Positions 24,501-32,199 of a DNA stretch of 64,000 nucleotides are shown here, piece after piece (within the stretch, counting starts at the first letter, position 1; every line of letters begins with the position of its first letter). A program made the translations under genes and the position numbers. The notes beneath the pieces were generated by a model. It searched no databases. It saw nothing but the letters and a program-made list of their open reading frames with translations, and was not told where the DNA came from. This stretch comes from Desmodesmus armatus (Eukaryota > Chlorophyta > Chlorophyceae > Sphaeropleales > Scenedesmaceae), in contig VIIQ02000649.1 in assembly GCA_007449985.2 (NCBI GenBank), positions 620,001 to 684,000 on the forward strand, in the 5' to 3' direction.

Positions 24501-26204
24501 TGGTTTGAGGAGTATGCATCGCGTGTGTCATCCGGTGTGTATGCCACATGCGCGGGGGAGACCAGTCTGGCTGATGCTGGCTTGAACGAGGGCCAAGCTA
24601 TCAGCCTGTACCCACAAACTTACCCACACGCAGCGACCGCCATCACACGTGGTGTCAAGGTATGCAGGGCTTTGGCTGGTAGGGGGGGGGGCGTGGGGAT
24701 CCCTACGTTGTGCATCACCATCTTCTACACCAGCCTATTCAAATAGGTTTCATCAAACATGGCAGTCTGGGGAGGGTGGATGTTGGCAGCTAGCCTGGCA
24801 GCTGCTGTTTGTACCCACACGCAGCAACTGTCCTCACTTAGGCGTCAGCGCGTTGGACATGTGGCCAGAGTGGAAAGATTGCAAGCCTTTACAAGATTGG
24901 AAGAATATACAATCCTCTATGGCCATAATGGGCCGACTCGATTGTATCGAAACACTGGGCCTATGCATGTGACTTCCAAAGTCAGGAATTCAGGAGTGCT
25001 GTTGTAGGGTGCTGGCTGAAACAGAACATCAACCCATCTTGCACTTGTCTTTCGCTGTAACCATAGCTTCGAATTTTGCTGATCCTCCCAGGTGACTCGG
25101 TCGTCTGTGCTGGTGCCTCAGGAGAGCCGCCAAGGCCGGCTCATGTTTGCTTACAGTGTCAGGTGCGGCATACGCTCGTCACTGCCTGTCTGTATGTCTG
25201 GCGGAACAGCTTTACAGTATGGCAAGTGCATGTGCAGTGCAGCAAGGGCATGTGACTGCTGCATGTTGGGCAGATGCCAACAGTCTGAGGCCTGAAGGGT
25301 TGAAAACTGTCTTGTTTGCTTTGGCAGGCAGCTGTATGCTTCTGATGCTTGGCAACAGGACATGTTGAATGTTTGAAATGCAGTGAGAGCCATGTACCTG
25401 ATGAGCACGCTTCTCTCCAAATGTTTGCCTATCCTGTGTCTGCCTACAGGTACAGCCTGCTCACCCAGCAGCAGCAGGAGGAGGCACTGCTGCAGCTGGC
25501 AGCACAGGAGCAAGCCTGGCAGCAGCAGCAGCAGCAGCAGCAAGTGGCGTCATCACCTGGTACATTGAGCGGGTCACAAGCAGAAGAAGGGGCCGGCAAA
25601 GTCCGAGGTTTAGCGCCAGCAGGTCCTGATGGCGGGCAGGCATCAGATGCAGCAGCAGCAGCAGGGACCAGCAGCAGCAGTGCTGCAGCAGCAGGGTCAA
25701 AGCCCTATCGGCAGTCATTAGTGTTGGGTCCCTGTGCGGCATCTGCTGGTCCTGCTGCTGTTCCCCCTGCCCTGGCGACACTAGCACCCTGGAGTGACGC
25801 AGCAGCAGCGGCAGCAGCGGCGGCTGGCAGCAATGGCGGCAGCAGTGCTGCTGCTGCCCGTGGCAGCAATGGCGGCGGCGGCTCGGCAGCAGCAGCGCTG
25901 CACCTGGGGCAACAGCAAGCAACACAACAGCAGCAGCAGCAGCAGGGGATATTCCCAGCTCGTGTCAGTTGGAGTCCCGGCATTGGGTGATTTTCAACCC
26001 TCAGGGTTCAGAAGTGGACAGGGTTGATGGTGAGGGGGTGGTGGGGCTATACCCTTTGCTATACCCTGGTGCCACAACCCCATTTGCATATGCCAGCTGT
26101 ACCCCGTGTGCGGTACCTGATCTAGCTAGGGAAGCAACAGTACCAGCAGCAGCAGCAGCAGCCGGAGTGGGAGTGGATGATGCAGCAGCAGCTGGAGCGG
26201 CACA

Positions 26205-26240
<36 letters not shown>

Positions 26241-26291
26241 GATGGCGGGTAGTACTGCTGCTGCTGCTGCTTCTAGTGGTGAAGGGGGCCC

Positions 26292-26326
<35 letters not shown>

Positions 26327-27041
26327 GGGTTGCAGCAGCAGGGGGGTGAGCAGCAGCAGTGGTGACACGAGCAGGTGGCAGACTGGGCCAGGGCGGTTGG
26401 CTGGGTGTGGTGGGGTGCATGGAGGGTTCATTCAGTTTTGTGGAGGGCAGTTTGATGCAAAGGGCTGGGGAGCCATTCCAGGTGGCGTGCCCCCGTATTG
26501 TGTTTGCTGTGCCCGAATACATCTTCTGATGGGGCGGGTGAGTTGATGCTTTGCTTGAAAGGGAAGTGGCTGAAGCATCCAGGGCGGAGCCCAGTGCAAG
26601 CTGCAATGCGCATGCAACAGGTCTAGCTGCCTCAGGGCTCTTAGGCAATGAGCCCCCTACGTCTGGCTGAGACTGTGCCATGCCTGAAGGGACCCTTCAG
26701 CTTTGTGGAGGGCAGCCTGATGCAGAGGGCTGGGAGCCATTTCAGGTGGCGTGCCCTCGTATTGTGTTTGCTGTGCCTGAGTTCATCTTCTGATGGGGTG
26801 TGTGTGTTAGTGTTGACCGCAGCGAAGGCGTCCCACAGCAGCAGCAGCAGCAGCAGCAGTGGTGGTGGTGGTGATGCAAGCAGGTGGCAGACTGGGGCCA
26901 GGGCGGTTGGCTGGGTGTGTGGTGGGCTGTATGGAGGGCTCATTCAGCTTTGTTGAGGGCAGTTTGATGCATAGGGCTGGGGAGCCGTTCCAGGTTACTT
27001 GCCCACGTATTGTGTTCGCTGTGCCTGAGTTCATCTTCTGA
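7962..27041 (+). CDS. SKIP16: SKIP16-like F-box protein with SMI1/KNR4-like and ApaG domains, 19-kb gene
   Basis: Predicted substrate adaptor of an SCF ubiquitin ligase. Exons by splice phase and similarity to plant SKIP16: 7962-8176 (F-box, FKDLGIPCIVNIFARLNPNE), 8602-8817 (SMI1/KNR4-like start, ending HPLPTAMRVIYR), 16563-16683 (VHNGQNLSL..LMGLFGTTAFYDH), 17516-17632 (LAPLDQVVQL), 20808-20872 (LCVVDCNTGSV), 21570-21629 (DSYPEAFDGMLR), 24500-24659 (WFEEYASRV..ISLYPQ), 25092-25162 (VTRSSVLVPQES), 25450 to about 25958, about 25959-26345 (ApaG: SSCQLESRHWVIFNP..YPLLYPG) and 26891-27041 (MEGSFSFVEGSL..FAVPEFIF, stop). The 25.4-26.3 kb part is swollen by Gln/Ala/Gly runs and changes frame between YSLLTQQQQ and SSCQL; a candidate acceptor ends at 25958, but its donor is unclear. 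The order of blocks matches plant SKIP16, though the protein should be longer (about 690 residues against about 436 in Arabidopsis). Nearly every intron is packed with tandem copies of its flanking exon edges. The last exon could instead be an intact copy at 26382-26529. Confidence 0.88.
8423..8494 (+). repeat. Decayed 5' copy of SKIP16 exon 2 with acceptor
   Basis: After a pyrimidine-rich tract and CAG, the sequence reads SAYASWRSQYADVYG, matching SAYSSWRSHYADVYG of the real exon at 8602. It then loses one base and the frame. It lies 179 bp upstream of the true acceptor, as expected for a tandem duplication across the acceptor. Confidence 0.8.
8920..9036 (+). repeat. Decayed 3' copy of SKIP16 exon 2 with donor
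   Basis: gagtcctggctggtccact, ggcgctactgctgctgacatg and gcaatgcgggccatatac copy the second half of exon 2 in order, with deletions. They end in a degenerate donor at the same relative position. This is the mirror case of the upstream 5' copy. Confidence 0.7.
9420..14400. repeat. About 5 kb tandem array in SKIP16 intron 2, unit about 230-260 bp, some 21 copies
   Basis: The phrase gtgtctgcacctccctgcat and variants recurs near 9424, 9672, 9886, 10082, 10580, 10850, 11127, 11345, 11633, 12020, 12226, 12428, 12700, 12930, 13193, 13441, 13674, 13907, 14140 and 14291. Each is followed by a block like cctcaccagacaaggacagc and a G-run. I could not trace the unit to an exon of this gene. The block has no continuous reading frame and is read as intron. 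Confidence 0.75.
11345..11640 (-). other. Coding-like fragment with internal 26-bp duplication and inverted repeat, inside the intron 2 array
   Basis: One array unit is longer than its neighbours because it holds unrelated sequence. On the minus strand from about 11600 to 11395 a stop-free frame reads AAVRKAIYKDAVRKAIHKD, then LEHTPMVQRAKAIVIHPL and IIDLHDFAFALAVGQHNL, ending in TGA. The KAIYKDAVR/KAIHKDVLE pair comes from a 26-bp direct repeat (about 11530-11590). The 13-mer cgacttcgcgttc (near 11359) recurs inverted near 11428. I do not recognise the family; it may be a captured gene fragment. Confidence 0.4.
14401..15150. other. Unassigned part of SKIP16 intron 2
   Basis: No repeat unit, RNA gene or family-like reading frame was recognised between the end of the 230-260 bp array and the next repeat set. 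It is treated as intron. Confidence 0.4.
15150..16180. repeat. Tandem repeats of about 240-270 bp in SKIP16 intron 2
   Basis: Blocks such as ccactgcagcttgcaagc and ctctgcagcagggaggcag, followed by a gtgtgctggtgtrggtggtgg run and cagccatcaragtgggtca, occur near 15,600-15,860 and 15,860-16,110, with a partial earlier copy near 15,330-15,590. A shorter gggtgagggtgccactggac duplication sits at about 15,318-15,380. Confidence 0.6.
16281..16450 (+). repeat. Two decayed 5' copies of SKIP16 exon 3 with acceptors
   Basis: After tgtgtgttgcag, exon-3-like sequence starts at 16281 (VHNGQSLSLQHEAV) and 16412 (VHNGQNLSLHQQL), followed by in-frame stops. The real exon starts at 16563 (VHNGQNLSLQQES) and stays open to its donor at 16684. 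The three copies are 131-151 bp apart. If spliced in, the first two would terminate translation. Confidence 0.85.
18088..18210. repeat. Foldback unit 1 within the exon 4 array
   Basis: gcagacagggtgtagcggcagaggggtaatgtg-like sequence (given here only by its parts gcggcaga and taatgtg) at 18,090-18,125 is answered by its reverse complement cacattacctctctgccgc at about 18,155-18,175. The loop is about 30 bp. Similar foldbacks recur at 18,368-18,480 and 18,968-19,120. Confidence 0.65.
18968..19120. repeat. Foldback unit 3 within the exon 4 array
   Basis: The left arm (agagcagacagagtgtggct) pairs with the right arm (ccgccacaccctgcctgctct), and inside them ttttgaactgag pairs with ctcagttcaaa. The result is a hairpin of about 150 bp. 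Confidence 0.6.
19370..20560. repeat. Tandem repeats of about 220-260 bp in SKIP16 intron 4
   Basis: Units carry ggaggccaccaagggggg, then an extended G-run, caggcctgcc, a ttgctggctgctgtgttgntgt-like block and a ggtggctycctgggggcagt block. Copies begin near 19,400, 19,620, 19,880, 20,130 and 20,460. The ttggtgtg-ttgctgcag element just before exon 5 (20808) resembles part of the unit. Confidence 0.65.
20873..21260 (+). repeat. G/GT-rich tract after exon 5 donor plus two exon 5 edge copies
   Basis: From the exon 5 donor to about 21,100 the sense strand is almost only G and GT. Beyond it, gagggacccgcaacacaccaggtg (21,131-21,153) and agggaccctcaagatgtgcaacaggtg (21,225-21,248) resemble the exon 5 end ctcaagatgtccaacaggtg. 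They are degenerate 3' edge copies. Confidence 0.6.
21640..22110 (+). repeat. Second copy of SKIP16 exon 6 and flanks, with a further flank copy
   Basis: At 21,842-21,894 the sequence repeats atggctccccctacnganctc and cagaagcctttgatggcatg with a GTAAG donor, matching exon 6 (21570-21629). An extra base shifts the frame and a C-run replaces the acceptor, so it is probably not used. The flank gatgtggcacagttagtgct (21,722) recurs as catgtggcacagtttgtgct (21,983), showing a unit of about 260 bp. Confidence 0.75.
22110..23150. other. Unassigned part of SKIP16 intron 6
   Basis: No exon, RNA gene or clear tandem unit was recognised. C-runs and short gtcaacacccccc duplications sit at 22,918-23,000. 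Confidence 0.35.
23150..24290. repeat. Tandem repeats of about 240-250 bp in SKIP16 intron 6
   Basis: The block gttgccacggcacacccact followed by cagcactgctgtgcctcc recurs near 23,230, 23,447, 23,676, 23,930 and 24,208. The two central copies are nearly identical over tgaatttgcatgatgccgtg and ggctgttggcatacacgtgt. Confidence 0.75.
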
Positions 27042-27370
27042 GGGGGCGGGTGTGTTGATGCTTTGCTTGAAAGGGAAGTGGCTGAAGCATCCAGGGCAGA
27101 GCCCAGTGCAAGCTGCAATGCGCATGCAACAGGTCTAGCTGCCTCAGGGCTCTTAGGCAATGAGCCCCCTACGTCTGGCTGAGACTGTGCCATGGCTCAA
27201 GGGATCCTTCAGCTTTGTGGAGGGCAGTTTGATGCAGAGGGCTGGAGAGCCTTTCAGGTGGCGTGCCCTCGTATCGTGTTCGCTGTGCCTGAGTTCATCT
27301 TCTGAGGGGCGGGTGTGTTGTTTGTTGGTTTGCTTGCACAGCAAGAAGCTGAAGCATCCAGGGCGGAGCT
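26346..27370 (+). repeat. Duplicated terminal exon of the SKIP16-like gene: four copies in two blocks of about 510 bp
   Basis: Copies of the last exon lie at 26382-26529 (open, ending FAVPEYIF stop), 26686-26790 (frameshifted), 26891-27041 (open, ending FAVPEFIF stop) and 27196-27306 (frameshifted). Copies 1+2 and 3+4 form two blocks sharing the spacer aagggaagtggctgaagcat and cttaggcaatgagcccccta. The exon was therefore doubled first and then the pair was doubled. Both open copies follow the acceptor ggtggcag in the same phase. A more decayed fifth copy is visible at about 27,490-27,570. Confidence 0.88.
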
Positions 27371-27380
27371 TCGGGAGACC

Positions 27381-27385
27381 TGTAA
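27381..27385 (+). terminator. Candidate TGTAA polyadenylation signal, SKIP16-like gene
   Basis: TGTAA is the usual chlorophyte polyadenylation signal. It lies 340 bp past the stop codon of the preferred last exon. Another TGTAA lies at 28125. Confidence 0.35.
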
Positions 27386-27579
27386 TGCGCATGCAACAGG
27401 TTCGCAGGTTGTACATTTAATACAGCATATCTTGCTGAAACTGCACCCTTTCAGGGCTGGGTGACTGTGGGGTTGCAACAATTGTGCAGGCAGCCTGATG
27501 CAGAGGGCTCGGAAGCCATTCTGAGGTGGCATGTGCCCTTGTGTTTGTTGTTCCGAGGACTTATTTTGATGTTGAGGTG

Positions 27580-28920
27580 TTGCTGCCATGTAAGCTGGTT
27601 TGTGTTGCTCATAATGGGGTTGTGCACCACTGGCGTATGATTTATGTCTGGGACTGGATGTTATGTTTGTTGTGCCAGGATTGGCTTTCGCTGGCATGTG
27701 CACAACGCTGAAGTGGTGTTTCCTGTGTCTGAGGAAATTGGTGGCGTGTTGTCACTATCTATTTGGTGAGCAGTTGTGCAGTGCGTTGGAGGCGGCTGCG
27801 TGTGCTGAGGGGGGTGCAGCATTGCATGCCCTATATGGGCAGGCGATGTTGGCAGGTGGTGTTTGCCGTTGCAGGTGGTGTTGTCCGCCATAGATGTTGG
27901 CGACAGGCGGCTGGGCCCACCATTACTGTTTGTTTGGCTCCCGGGCTGGCATGTGGCTGGGTATTGCTTGCATGAGCCTTGTGTAGTTGTCAAGAGGTCA
28001 AAGAGTGAGAGTGGGAGCCCTTTATGTGCTGGGATTTTGCCGCTTGACAGTTGAGTGCAGCCCATGTAGGTGACTTGCCTGAGTTAACGTTACTAACGTC
28101 ACTTGCTTTGTACAAAGAAGCACTTGTAATGTAAGTTTCATGATTGGATTGAGATAATCAGGACCAAAGCTCAAAGCAGAAGGATATTGTAGTGTAAGGC
28201 CTGCTGTCCGTGGTTTCACCATGAGAGCAGCACATCCAGCAGCAGCACATCCAGCGCAGTACATACTGTGATAGTACAGCATGTTGTGGTTGCAAGGCTG
28301 TGAACATCAGGCAGCTAACTGATCATCATGTTGTCAGCCGACAGCACAGCGCGGGTGGTGAAGGACCAAAGCACATTGCAGAAGAAACACTGCCAGTGGT
28401 TGTGCAGACAATGTGGGTTGTACAGACAATGTGGGAAGTACTGAGTCGCAGTTTGCACTGCTGTCCGCAGTCCACAGTACATAGCACAGTAAAACTCTGA
28501 ACACGAAACCTCGGGCTGACGTTGATTCACTCGTGGCAGCACTTGCACAGTACCATGCATTGCAGCCGTGACCCCTCCGCCTGTGATACAAGAAAGCAAC
28601 CCTGTGCATTGACAGTGTCACAGAAGCTGAGCACCACTATGCACTCCCCAAACAAACAAAGCACAACCCACCAACTCAGAACAGCACCAAAACTACAAAC
28701 AACCCGCAGGGCATGATCATCGGTGATGACAAGGACCATCCAAACACCCTGCTAACCGCCCTGGGCTGTCGGCAGGCTCTTTGCCTTGAAGGCAGATGCC
28801 CATCATGGCATGAACCTCTGAACACTGCTAATCCTTCACGCTACTGCCCAAAAGCCCCAAGTGGACAGTGTCTGATACCAGGCTGGCAGGCGCATCATGA
28901 TCACTCAACACAGCATCCAA
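27580..28920. other. Intergenic region between the SKIP16-like gene and ankyrin gene A
   Basis: No gene recognised. It holds 3' flank sequence, a dispersed repeat (28,080-28,260) and further stretches without features. Reading frames here have no family-like character. Confidence 0.4.
28080..28260 (-). repeat. Dispersed repeat, left copy (inverted relative to 31,400-31,580)
   Basis: Read on the minus strand it contains gacagcaggcc, then gagctttggtcctgattatc, then an acaaagcaagtgac-like end. The same order with the same key words is found on the plus strand at 31,440-31,580. The pair brackets ankyrin gene A. Confidence 0.6.
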
Positions 28921-29173
28921 CTTAGATGGGCAGCAGGCTGCCCAGCAGTGCTGGCACCACTCGTAGGGTGACCTGTCGCCCCCTGTACTGCCCTGGATGC
29001 GGCCAACGGAAACAAGTTGAGCACCCCACCATATCCCTCAGCAGCAGCTGCACCACTTTCCTTTGACCGGTGCTAGTTGCCACAACGGGTGCGCCCCGAC
29101 AGCGCCCGCCCTGTCCCGCGCAAGCCCGCGCGCGATCTTTATCGCCACACACTGTCATGTGAGCGCAATGCTT

Positions 29174-31030
29174 TCAGTTCTCTTCGGCGTCGGCCCGGCT
29201 GCGCCGGGCGCATGTGCGGGGGGTGTCACCCGCTGCTGAACAGCGGCGTGCGGCAGCCCTCAAAACCTGCCCTTCACAAGCACTGCAGGCAGCATGGGGC
29301 AGCAGCAGCTCTAGTGCTGCTATGTGCCCCGAGGATGCGGCTGCTACTGCTGCAAACCGCGCTGCTCCAATGATGGAGGCCTGTGGCAGGGCTTCTAGCA
29401 GCAGCGACAGCACCCAAGTATGGTTTTTTACTGCCGCTGCTGACAGGATGATCTCGTGGGGCGCAACGCCATGCTGCAGCAGCAGCCGCACTTCGCGTAA
29501 CTGGCCCCTGCCAGTTGCTGTAATAAGCACGTCGCTGCCGTGCGTGCCATTCCCAGCACCGCGTGTAAGCAGTCGCCTGCAGCTCTCGTACCGCCTGTTC
29601 TGTATTGCAAGCTCAAGCGCTGTCTCGCCAGCGTGGTTGGGTGTGCTGACCGCAGGGCTTGCTTGACAGCACCAGCTGCAGGACATCTGTTGTGCTGCCA
29701 GCTGCAGCAAAGTGCAGCGCTGTGTTGCCTTGAGTATCCTGGATCATTGGGGAAGCCCTGTACTGCAGCAGCAGCTGCACCAGCTGCTTTTGCACGTCGG
29801 GCTGGTTGTCGCTGGCAGCAGCCATGTGCAGCGCAGTGTGACCTTTGCTGTTGCGGGCGTTGGGGTCTGCACCTGTGTGACATACACAACACACACAAAT
29901 TCTGACACCATCGCCGAGTCGGACTGGTCATTCTGATTGTCACAGCAGTGCCTTCTGGGTGTTGTGAGGAGTGCGTCATATGTATGTACAACCTGCAGGT
30001 TGTACATACATATGCATGTGTTAGCACATGCAGCTGCATGTGCTAACACATCAGTTGCATACATGCACTGCACATGACACACATGCATACAGCCTGTGCC
30101 ACACTTTTCCACTGGCTGGTGTTACGGCTGCACGTTCCTCTGTCTAAACACGCATGCCATGCGTGATATGCAGTGCATATACATGCATGCACACATGCAC
30201 AACCCGTGCAAGCTCAAAATTTTCAAGCCTCAGCTGCCGGGCAGCTGGCTGGCAGCTTTTCTATACTAGCTAGGCTAGCTAGCGGCTAGCATGGCATGCT
30301 TGATACCATTTGACAGCGGGACAGCATCATAATAATGAGACAGACGCGTCAACCCACCTGCTGCTAGCAGCATAGCCACAGTGCGTGCGCTGCCACACAG
30401 GCATGCCCTGCTGACTGCATAGTGCAGGGGGGTGTTGCCCTGCTCGTCTGGTGCTGAGATTGCTGCTGGTGTCATCTGTGTGGCCTGCCAGATCGGATCC
30501 AGCAAGGGGCACAGCAGCTCGACGCCGTTGGGCTGCATGGCTGCTAGGTGCAAGGGGGTAAGGCTCCAGGGGGAGTGATTGGTACTGTTGATTGAAGCAC
30601 TTGAACCCAGAAGCACAGTCACTGCAGCCACAGAGCCGCTGCAGACAGCATAGTGCAGTAGACTGTTGCCGTTATCGTCCCGGGCTGACAGGTTCGCTGC
30701 TGTGAAAGTTGTGAGGCTGCGGGCTAAGGCTGCGGCGTCCCCGCTGCATGCAGCAGTGAAAGCTGCTGGGTGGGCAGCACCGATGCCAGGCCGGTAGCCC
30801 AAAGGGGCCCCGTTCCAGTCCCGGGACTGATGTACAGCAAGGATCGTGTTGCTGCTGTCTATGTCTGGGGAAGCTGACTGCAGAGCTGATGACGGCCATC
30901 TGAATCTTTCTTTCAGAACTGCGTGGTTTGCTTCTGCTTCAGCGGCTCCAGGCCTTGGAGGCGTTGGCTCCCAGTGCTGCACATCCTCCTTCTTTGGGGG
31001 TGCTGGCACCTCCACTATGGCATTTGACAT
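29174..31030 (-). CDS. Ankyrin-repeat protein A (two exons, apparent frameshift)
   Basis: Ankyrin repeats mediate protein-protein contacts; the partner is unknown. Exon 1 is 31030-30358 (MSNAIVEVPAPP..VAMLLAAG) and exon 2 starts at 29872, joined in phase to give MLLAAGADPNARN. Ankyrin units include GNSLLHYAVCSGS, TPLHLAAMQPNG, GNTPLHYAVSRA, GHTALHMAAAS, GNTALHFAAAGST and GETALELAIQNRRYES. At about 29,650-29,665 the ankyrin frame shifts: one frame runs to a stop after RWRDSA, and the next frame continues perfect ankyrin sequence to the stop at 29174. One extra base in a CCC triplet would explain it. The same lesion is in paralog B, so it is either an old shared defect, a very short intron, or +1 frameshifting. 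Start chosen from the MSNAIV start shared with B. Confidence 0.72.
29977..30014. repeat. Perfect 38-bp palindrome
   Basis: The sequence reads catatgtatgtacaacct/g and then its exact reverse complement, centred at 29995.5, inside the intron of ankyrin gene A. It can extrude a cruciform or form an RNA hairpin with no loop. Confidence 0.9.
30016..30051. repeat. Perfect 36-bp palindrome, next to the first
   Basis: It begins atgtgttagcacatgcag and continues with the exact reverse complement, centred at 30033.5. Only one base separates it from the 38-bp palindrome. Confidence 0.9.
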
Positions 31031-32199
31031 TGCTTCAAACAACATGTTGCAGAATGTGCAGATCAAAGAAGTTAGAGATATGCCAGTCACCGCACTGCAA
31101 CTCGTGTACAACGCGAGCCGAGTTTGCGGCACTACAGCCTATGCTGGTGGTGGATCAAACTGCTGGTGATTCAAATATAAAAAACGATCAGAACATATGG
31201 TTTTGAATGAGAGTTGTTATGCCATCGTCAACCATGCGCATGCTAGGTTGACGCTTACAATCCTACCTGGCTGTAGCCGCAGGTTCCATGTGGTGACGAG
31301 ATGTCACCATGAAAATCCAGTGCTGCGTGCAAAGAAAGAGGCATAAACATCTTCATGATAACTACCACCTGCTGCTGCATTACCACCCGTCATGTGGCGC
31401 GTGCACCATGGTGTCTACTGGACTCCAGTGCGCTGCACTGCGTGCTGTGATCGTTGACAGCAGGCCCGGTACCGTATATATCTCTTGTGCATTGAGCTTT
31501 GGTCCTGCCTATCTCATCCAGTCATGCTCTTTACAGCACATATCTCTCTCTGACAAGCAAGTGCATGCTGCTGATTCGCCGTGCAGTGTTGGCCACCTTG
31601 TTTGGACGCATGGACCAACGGCACATTGGACGTAAGCCTGCAGTGCTGTTTTATGAAGTTGTACAGGTACCTGGTTCTGTCAGCACTTTGAAAGGCCGGC
31701 CCTGCTCGACACTGCTAGAAAGCACAACAGCTGTGATGGGGACAGGGTGAAAGGAAGTACAGCCTGATTGGCAGTAGACAAAGTGGTCCGTACGGCCATA
31801 GCCAACTGAATGCACCAGCGGGAGCCGCAATACACACAACACCATACACAAGGCTTTCAAACGTGGCCGCCACACGGTGTATACACGGCATATATGCACA
31901 TGGCTCTGCACAATGTGGCCGGCTGTACTCTGTGGCCGCCTGACACCGCACACAGCACTACCGTTGCCCCAACCATGTTGGTGGCCGACTGTGACCGCTA
32001 ACAGGCTTGGCCTCTTCACAACAGACAAGGGTGACGTCACCGAAACCGTGACAAAGCAAGAAGACAACATGGGACCATTGCCCTCGTTGTAAGGATGGCA
32101 GCAAACACCCCGCCAGCAACAACACTCAATCAACCACAGCGGCAGCAACAAACCCCCATGGTAGCCACAAAAAAACAGCAGCAGCAACATCAGCACACC
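31031..32199. other. Region between ankyrin gene A and the ARGLU1-like gene
   Basis: It holds the 5' flank of the ankyrin gene and a dispersed repeat at 31,400-31,580. A short plus-strand frame near 31,540-31,630 (KCMLLIRRAVLATLFGRMDQ) has no recognised family. No gene is called. Confidence 0.4.
31400..31580 (+). repeat. Dispersed repeat, right copy
   Basis: It contains gttgacagcaggccc, gagctttggtcctgcctatc and acaagcaagtgcatgctg in the same order as the reverse complement of 28,080-28,260. Confidence 0.6.

Larger units (their letters stand above)
28926..31190. repeat. Segmental duplication copy A (ankyrin gene and flanks)
   Basis: This block matches 44,985-47,110 in order and orientation: a 3' flank with caacaagttgagcac, both ankyrin exons, and a 5' flank with gccagtcaccgcactgcaac. 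The copy B 5' flank has an extra stretch of about 240 bp before cgagtttg. Exon 2 is nearly identical over long stretches, while exon 1 and the intron have diverged more. Confidence 0.8.

Noticed and set aside
26382..26529. Copy 1 of the terminal exon as the main SKIP16 last exon
   Set aside because: It is intact, but its acceptor is only 36 bases past the likely donor at 26346, too short for an intron; copy 3 gives a 545-bp intron with the same phase. Kept as an alternative.
31499..31750. An 83-codon plus-strand frame with KCMLLIRRAVLATLFGRMDQ
   Set aside because: Looks protein-like for about 30 residues, but half of the frame is the dispersed repeat also found inverted at 28.1 kb; no family recognised.
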